34,228 nt of DNA, taken from Dimargaris cristalligena. Taxonomy: Eukaryota > Kickxellomycota > Dimargaritomycetes > Dimargaritales > Dimargaritaceae. The position numbers and the translations under genes are program-made. Below the pieces are notes generated by a model. That model had not been told where the DNA came from. It worked only from the letters and a program-made list of their open reading frames with translations, and ran no database searches. The stretch is taken from NCBI GenBank assembly GCA_027576995.1, contig JANBQC010000241.1, positions 5,459 through 39,686 on the forward strand, read 5' to 3'. The stretch's first letter is position 1, and every line of letters starts with the position of its first letter. Shown here in pieces: positions 34,208 through 34,228 of this stretch.

Positions 34208-34228
34208 ATGGATTCTTGCATTCGCTGG
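34208..34228 (+). CDS. Possible first codons of a gene cut off by the window edge
   Basis: ATG at 34208 opens a frame (MDSCIRW) that is still open at the last base, about 100 bases downstream of a good TATA box and after a pyrimidine-rich tract. Seven codons cannot show what it is. The ATG context has C at -3, which is not ideal, so the true start may lie further right. Confidence 0.25.

Noticed and set aside
1..34228. tRNA, rRNA, snRNA genes and CRISPR arrays
   Set aside because: I looked for B-box-like GGTTCGA motifs, conserved rRNA or U6 stretches and regularly spaced direct repeats on both strands; nothing folded or matched convincingly.

Overview
The window looks like nuclear DNA from a fungus, probably an early-diverging one. 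That placement is inference. The supporting evidence is split genes with GT-AG introns of about 74-450 bases, eukaryotic-type glutathione genes, a predicted GPI-anchored surface protein, and pyrimidine-rich 5' leaders behind TATA boxes. No ribosome binding sites, operons, tRNA, rRNA or CRISPR array were recognised.

Five protein genes can be supported by manual exon reconstruction. On the left, a three-exon gene for a single-pass membrane protein (1853-3314, +) converges on a two-exon gene for a secreted protein with a 12-residue tandem repeat (3784-5770, -). After about 4.8 kb without a convincing gene comes a small intron-less gene for a predicted GPI-anchored protein built from 11-residue repeats (10617-10985, -). 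Then follow two glutathione genes in the same orientation: the ten-exon glutamate-cysteine ligase catalytic subunit (13140-16964, -; 635 aa) and the three-exon MAPEG-family microsomal glutathione transferase, MGST3 type (18165-19263, -; 151 aa). One makes the first committed intermediate of glutathione synthesis and the other uses glutathione at membranes.

From about 19.3 kb to the right edge (almost 15 kb) I find no convincing coding gene. This part holds microsatellites, G-runs, G-quadruplex-type sequence and members of a small inverted-repeat element. A strong TATA box with a pyrimidine tract and an ATG at the right edge suggests that another gene begins there and runs out of the window.

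The least expected finding is a short non-coding repeat family of about 132-146 bp with roughly 30-bp terminal inverted repeats (ends ATATGGG... and ...CCCATAT). There are three full-length diverged copies, one of them inside the first intron of the MGST3 gene, and a decayed fourth. It behaves like a MITE (miniature inverted-repeat transposable element) family. I do not recognise it as a described family and could not search for it.
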